DNA from: Streptomyces sp. 378 | GTDB lineage: Bacteria; Actinomycetota; Actinomycetes; Streptomycetales; Streptomycetaceae | Assembly (NCBI RefSeq): GCF_030124145.1 | Contig: NZ_JASKMS010000039.1 | Coordinates: 1 to 64,000, forward strand | Direction of reading: 5' to 3' | Length of the DNA: 64,000 nt | Shown: one piece after another, positions 60,867 to 64,000 of the stretch | Numbering within the stretch: the stretch's first letter is position 1 | How the letters are laid out: the number at the start of each line of letters is the position of its first letter | Program-made: the position numbers and the translations under genes | Notes under the pieces: model-generated | Told to the model about the DNA's origin: nothing | The model's database searches: none | Seen by the model: the letters and a program-made list of their open reading frames with translations, nothing else

Positions 60867-60899
60867 GGGCCGCCGCACCCGCCGGGGGTGCGACGGCCC
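60867..60899. terminator. Hairpin between convergent genes
   Basis: GGGCCGCCGCACCC pairs with GGGTGCGACGGCCC with one mismatch, 5 bp past the surface-protein stop and 38 bp beyond the POT transporter stop on the minus strand. Confidence 0.7.
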
Positions 60900-60936
60900 G
60901 ACGTCAGGGTCCGGGGACCGGCGTCAGGGTCCGGCG

Positions 60937-62442
60937 TCAGCGGACCTCGCCCATCATGGCCTTGACCTTCTTGCGGTACATGTACACCGCGAAGCCGGCG
61001 ACCACGGCGAGCGCCGCCTCCATCGCCACGAAGCCCGCCCTGTCGAGGTTGACCCCGCCGACGGCCGGATTGGACAGCAGCGCGGTGACGGAGTCGCCCG
61101 CGGTGACGGCGAGGAACCAGACACCCATCATCTGCGACGCGTACTTCGCGGGCGCCATCTTCGTCGTCACGGACAGACCCACCGGCGACAGCGTCAGCTC
61201 ACCCACGGTCTGCAGGAAGTAGATCGCGACCAGCCACATCGCCGCGGCCTTGTGACCGCCCTCGGCGATCGACAGCGGGGCGAGGAAGAGGAAGAAGGAC
61301 GCACCCACCAGCACCAGGCCGGAGGCGAACTTCACGATGGTGCTCGGCTCCTTGCCGCGCCGGTTCAGCCACAGCCACAGCCAGGCGAAGACCGGCGCCA
61401 GCGCCATGATCAGGACCGGGTTGACCGACTGGTACCACGAGACCGGGAACTCCCAGCCGAAGATCGTGTTGTCGGCCTTCTCCTTGGCGAACAGCGACAG
61501 GGTCGAGCCGCCCTGGTCGTAGATCATCCAGAAGACGGCGGCCGCGACGAAGAACCAGATGTACGCCGACACCTTCGAGCGCTCGCCGGAGTCCAGGTCC
61601 TTGTCGCGCATGATGCGGGAGATGACCAGGACCGGCACGATCAGGCCGAGGAGGGTGAGCGGGATCAGCGCCCAGTTCAGGGTGAAGTGGCCGGTGCCGC
61701 CGACCAGACCGTAGAAGACCACGGCGACGGCCAGCCAGATCAGGCCCTTGCGCAGGGTGGACGCCTTCTCGGCGGGCGTCAGCGGGGTCGGGACCTCGCT
61801 GCTGCGGGCGTTCAGGTGGCGGCTGCCGAGCAGGAACTGCACGAGACCCAGCGCCATGCCGAGCGCGGCCAGCGCGAAGCCCAGGTGCCAGTTGACGCTC
61901 TCACCGACGGTGCCGATGACCAGCGGCGCGATGAACGCGCCGAGGTTGATGCCGATGTAGAAGACCGTGAAGCCACCGTCGCGGCGCGGGTCGTCCGGGC
62001 CGTCGTAGAGGTGGCCGACCATCGTCGAGATGTTGGCCTTCAGCAGACCGGAACCGACGGCCACGAGACCCAGGCCGACATAGAAGCTCGCCGCCGCGGG
62101 CAGCGCCAGGCACAGGTGGCCGAGCATGATGACCACGCCCGCGACGGCGACCGTCTTGCGGGGGCCGAGCACACGGTCGGCGAACCAGCCGCCGGGCAGG
62201 GTGAGCAGGTACACGAGCGACAGGTAGACGGCGTAGATGGCCGTCGCCGTGCCCGCGCTCAGGTGCAGGCCACCCGGGGCCACCAGGTACAGCGGGAGCA
62301 GGGCCCTCATGCCGTAGTAGGAGAAGCGCTCCCACATCTCGGTTATGAACAGAGTGGCCAGTCCGCGGGGGTGGCCGAAGAAGGTCTTCTCGGCACCGGG
62401 GGTGCCCGGTCGGGCCGAGTCCTTCGTCAGGCTGGACGCCAT
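60937..62442 (-). CDS. Proton-dependent oligopeptide transporter (POT/PTR2 family)
   Basis: 501 residues with ~14 hydrophobic segments. The PTR signature FYIGINLGAFIAPLVIGTV and the N-terminal ERFSYYGMRALLPLYL (ExxERFxYY motif) are present. It imports di- and tripeptides with protons. ATG at 62442 follows AAGGAACGACC. It is divergent from the two-component genes across a 514-bp gap. Confidence 0.95.
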   Translation of the reverse strand: MASSLTKDSARPGTPGAEKTFFGHPRGLATLFITEMWERFSYYGMRALLPLYLVAPGGLHLSAGTATAIYAVYLSLVYLLTLPGGWFADRVLGPRKTVAVAGVVIMLGHLCLALPAAASFYVGLGLVAVGSGLLKANISTMVGHLYDGPDDPRRDGGFTVFYIGINLGAFIAPLVIGTVGESVNWHLGFALAALGMALGLVQFLLGSRHLNARSSEVPTPLTPAEKASTLRKGLIWLAVAVVFYGLVGGTGHFTLNWALIPLTLLGLIVPVLVISRIMRDKDLDSGERSKVSAYIWFFVAAAVFWMIYDQGGSTLSLFAKEKADNTIFGWEFPVSWYQSVNPVLIMALAPVFAWLWLWLNRRGKEPSTIVKFASGLVLVGASFFLFLAPLSIAEGGHKAAAMWLVAIYFLQTVGELTLSPVGLSVTTKMAPAKYASQMMGVWFLAVTAGDSVTALLSNPAVGGVNLDRAGFVAMEAALAVVAGFAVYMYRKKVKAMMGEVR

Positions 62443-62956
62443 GGTCGTTCCTTGCTGCTCGGGACGCGCCCCGCGGCAGCGGTGGTGCGCCCGGTGGGGG
62501 GCTGCCGGCACCGGTGGGTACGGCCGTCCGTCCGACGCCTACGGGGGCCGCTCCGGGTCACGAAGCGGTGGGCGGTCGCCACCGGGATCCACGCCTCTGC
62601 GCGCGTCACCGCACTACGAGGCCCGGCCACAGGTCGTTTCACGTGGGGGACCGGCGGGAACCGGCCCGCACACAAAAGAGACCCTCAGGGCAAACGGCCT
62701 CTGAAGGTCGCCATGGTGCTACAGGCGTTGAATCACCATACGGCAGGACACCGCCGGACATGGAAGGGCTTGAGACACGGATCACAGGTGGCGGAGGAAC
62801 CGTGCACCCTGTTTCCAAGGTCCTTACCAGGATCGCACCCCACAGGCAGAGGTTCGGGCGGCTACCCCCAGAACGTAAGAACCGCGTATGCCCACGGTAA
62901 GATCAAGGATTCCGGTCACACCCCGGCTCAGGGCGTCGCAGGTCTACCATCACCTC
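62443..62956. other. Divergent intergenic region, no gene seen
   Basis: 514 bp between the POT transporter and the response regulator. I see no supported CDS or tRNA. A short imperfect inverted repeat GACCCTCAG/CTGAAGGTC occurs near 62681-62710. The region before the response regulator has TAAGAT near 62896 that could be a -10 element, with no clear -35 element. Confidence 0.5.
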
Positions 62957-63634
62957 ATGACCCGTGTACTGCTCGCCGAGGACGACGCGTCCATCTCGGA
63001 GCCCCTGGCCCGCGCCCTGCGCCGGGAGGGCTACGAGGTCGAGGTCCGCGAGGACGGACCCTCCGCTCTCGACGCCGGACTGCAGGGCGGCGTCGACCTG
63101 GTCGTGCTCGACCTCGGTCTGCCCGGCATGGACGGTCTGGAAGTGGCCCGGCGCCTGCGCGGCGAAGGCCATGCCATCCCGATCCTCATCCTGACCGCGC
63201 GCGCCGACGAGGTGGACACCGTCGTCGGGCTCGACGCGGGCGCCGACGACTACGTCACGAAGCCGTTCCGGCTCGCCGAACTGCTCGCCCGGGTGCGGGC
63301 CCTGCTCCGGCGCGGCGCCTCCGAGCCGCAGCAGCCGCCCGCCACGCACGGCGTGCGCATCGACGTCGAGTCGCACCGCGCCTGGATGGGCGAGGAGGAG
63401 CTCCAGCTCACCGCGAAGGAGTTCGACCTGCTGCGGGTGCTGGTGCGGGACGCGGGCCGGGTCGTCACCCGCGACCAGTTGATGCGGGAGGTCTGGGACA
63501 CGACCTGGTGGTCGTCGACCAAGACCCTCGACATGCACATCTCCTGGCTGCGCAAGAAGCTCGGCGACGACGCCGCCAACCCCCGCTACATCGCCACCGT
63601 GCGCGGTGTGGGCTTCCGTTTCGAGAAGAGCTGA
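62957..63634 (+). CDS. OmpR/PhoB-family response regulator
   Basis: 225 residues. Receiver domain (about 1-115): LLAEDDASISEPLA, phospho-acceptor Asp in DLVVLDLGLPGMDG, conserved Thr/Lys in LTARADEVDTV and YVTKPF. C-terminal winged-helix DNA-binding domain (about 130-222) with LTAKEFDLLRVLVRDAGRVV and YIATVRGVGFRFEKS. It is phosphorylated by the kinase gene just downstream. ATG at 62957 is in the first conserved position; the ribosome site is weak. Target genes unknown. Confidence 0.93.
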   Translation: MTRVLLAEDDASISEPLARALRREGYEVEVREDGPSALDAGLQGGVDLVVLDLGLPGMDGLEVARRLRGEGHAIPILILTARADEVDTVVGLDAGADDYVTKPFRLAELLARVRALLRRGASEPQQPPATHGVRIDVESHRAWMGEEELQLTAKEFDLLRVLVRDAGRVVTRDQLMREVWDTTWWSSTKTLDMHISWLRKKLGDDAANPRYIATVRGVGFRFEKS

Positions 63635-63663
63635 GCCGCGGGGCCGGGCTCGGGTAACAGGAC

Positions 63664-64000
63664 ATGCGCCGCCGACTGATCCAGTCCACGCTCGCCGTGG
63701 TGCTCGTCGTGATCGCCGTCTTCGGCGTCTCCCTCGTCATCGTCGAGACCCGGACCATCAGCAACAGCGCCCAGGAGCGGGTGGAGTCCGAGGCGGTCCG
63801 GCTGGCCAGCATCGTCGACAGCCGGCTCTTCGGGGCACAGCAGGTCGACGCGGAGGTGCTGCGCAAGCAGGTCACCCAGGGCCGCTACTACGCGGTGATC
63901 CGCATCCCCGGGGAGTCGCCCATCGAGGTCGGCACGAAGCCCGTCGGGGACGTCATCAGCGCCACCGCGCCCGGTGAGGAGGGCGAGACGGTCACCGTCC
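63664..64000 (+). CDS. Sensor histidine kinase, 3' truncated by window edge
   Basis: Only the first ~112 residues are present. An N-terminal basic start (RRRLIQSTLAVVLVVIAVFG) with one transmembrane helix is followed by the beginning of an extracellular sensor region (TRTISNSAQERVESEAVRLA). The HisKA/HATPase parts lie beyond the window. ATG at 63664 is 29 bp after the response regulator stop. It should be the cognate kinase, from position. Confidence 0.85.
   Translation, partial: MRRRLIQSTLAVVLVVIAVFGVSLVIVETRTISNSAQERVESEAVRLASIVDSRLFGAQQVDAEVLRKQVTQGRYYAVIRIPGESPIEVGTKPVGDVISATAPGEEGETVTV

Noticed and set aside
59764..63657. Long plus-strand frame across the surface-protein, transporter and regulator genes
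   Set aside because: Its protein is Arg/Ala/Gly-rich without domains, while each real gene in the interval has conserved motifs in another frame.

Overview
The window is high-GC actinobacterial DNA and almost certainly a Streptomyces chromosome. The evidence is third-position GC bias, GTG/TTG starts with GGAGG-type ribosome sites, ATGA/GTGA stop-start overlaps, the UUA-decoding leucine tRNA bldA, an rpfA gene behind a c-di-AMP (ydaO-type) leader, a Rpf/LysM neighbour, a CYP107-like P450, and a SigB-family partner-switch locus. As I remember it, the gene order follows the core region of S. coelicolor around SCO3062-SCO3118. I could not run a comparison, so that is recollection, and the species is not determined. 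It is mostly conserved chromosome, with a few signs of local rearrangement.

Layout. 1-12 kb: a partial deaminase-like/SUKH-like protein, an AhpD-family protein, a FilP-like coiled-coil protein, an acetate-type symporter with its DUF485 partner, a GNAT and a DHA2 exporter, then a MacB-type ABC pair. 12-22 kb: mfd, a lipoprotein HNH nuclease, a GNAT, a membrane protein overlapping a kinase-TPR protein, a SurA-like lipoprotein, and mazG with a tandem array of its own 3' end. 22-34 kb: P450, two Rpf/LysM cell-wall hydrolases (the second behind the riboswitch), eno, a DivIC/FtsB-like protein, DUF501, ppx, a RelE/Phd toxin-antitoxin pair placed at the ppx 3' end, type II NADH dehydrogenase with a Rex-like operator, and a CFA-synthase-like methyltransferase. 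33-46 kb: a second MacB-type ABC pair, bldA, pobA, a Bax-inhibitor-like membrane protein, small hypotheticals, thiolase, SGNH hydrolase, and cystathionine beta-synthase. 46-56 kb: a decayed MmyB-type regulator, an RpiR regulator, a PLP decarboxylase-like gene with a duplicated 3' end, and the histidine-degradation operon hutU-M20 hydrolase-hutF-hutI. 56-64 kb: sigma factor, STAS antagonist and HATPase anti-sigma protein, an LPQTG surface protein with a membrane-anchored neighbour, a POT peptide transporter, and a response regulator with the start of its sensor kinase.

How the genes work together. The hut genes are translationally coupled and turn urocanate into glutamate by the formyl-glutamate route, with an M20 peptidase-like enzyme where HutG would be expected. 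eno, the DivIC-like gene, DUF501 and ppx form a co-directional run. The two RpfA-like hydrolases point to cell-wall remodelling in germination and development. bldA and the sigma/anti-sigma module add developmental and stress control.

I did not find a convincing wholly new system. The most unusual signals are: (i) an array of about ten 31-32-bp units whose first unit is the mazG stop-codon region; (ii) a 126-bp-period duplication of the 3' end of the decarboxylase gene; (iii) a toxin-antitoxin pair flanked by two copies of the end of ppx; and (iv) further degenerate tandem repeats in several gene-end gaps. There are no CRISPR arrays, no insertion sequences and no rRNA genes. bldA is the only tRNA I saw.
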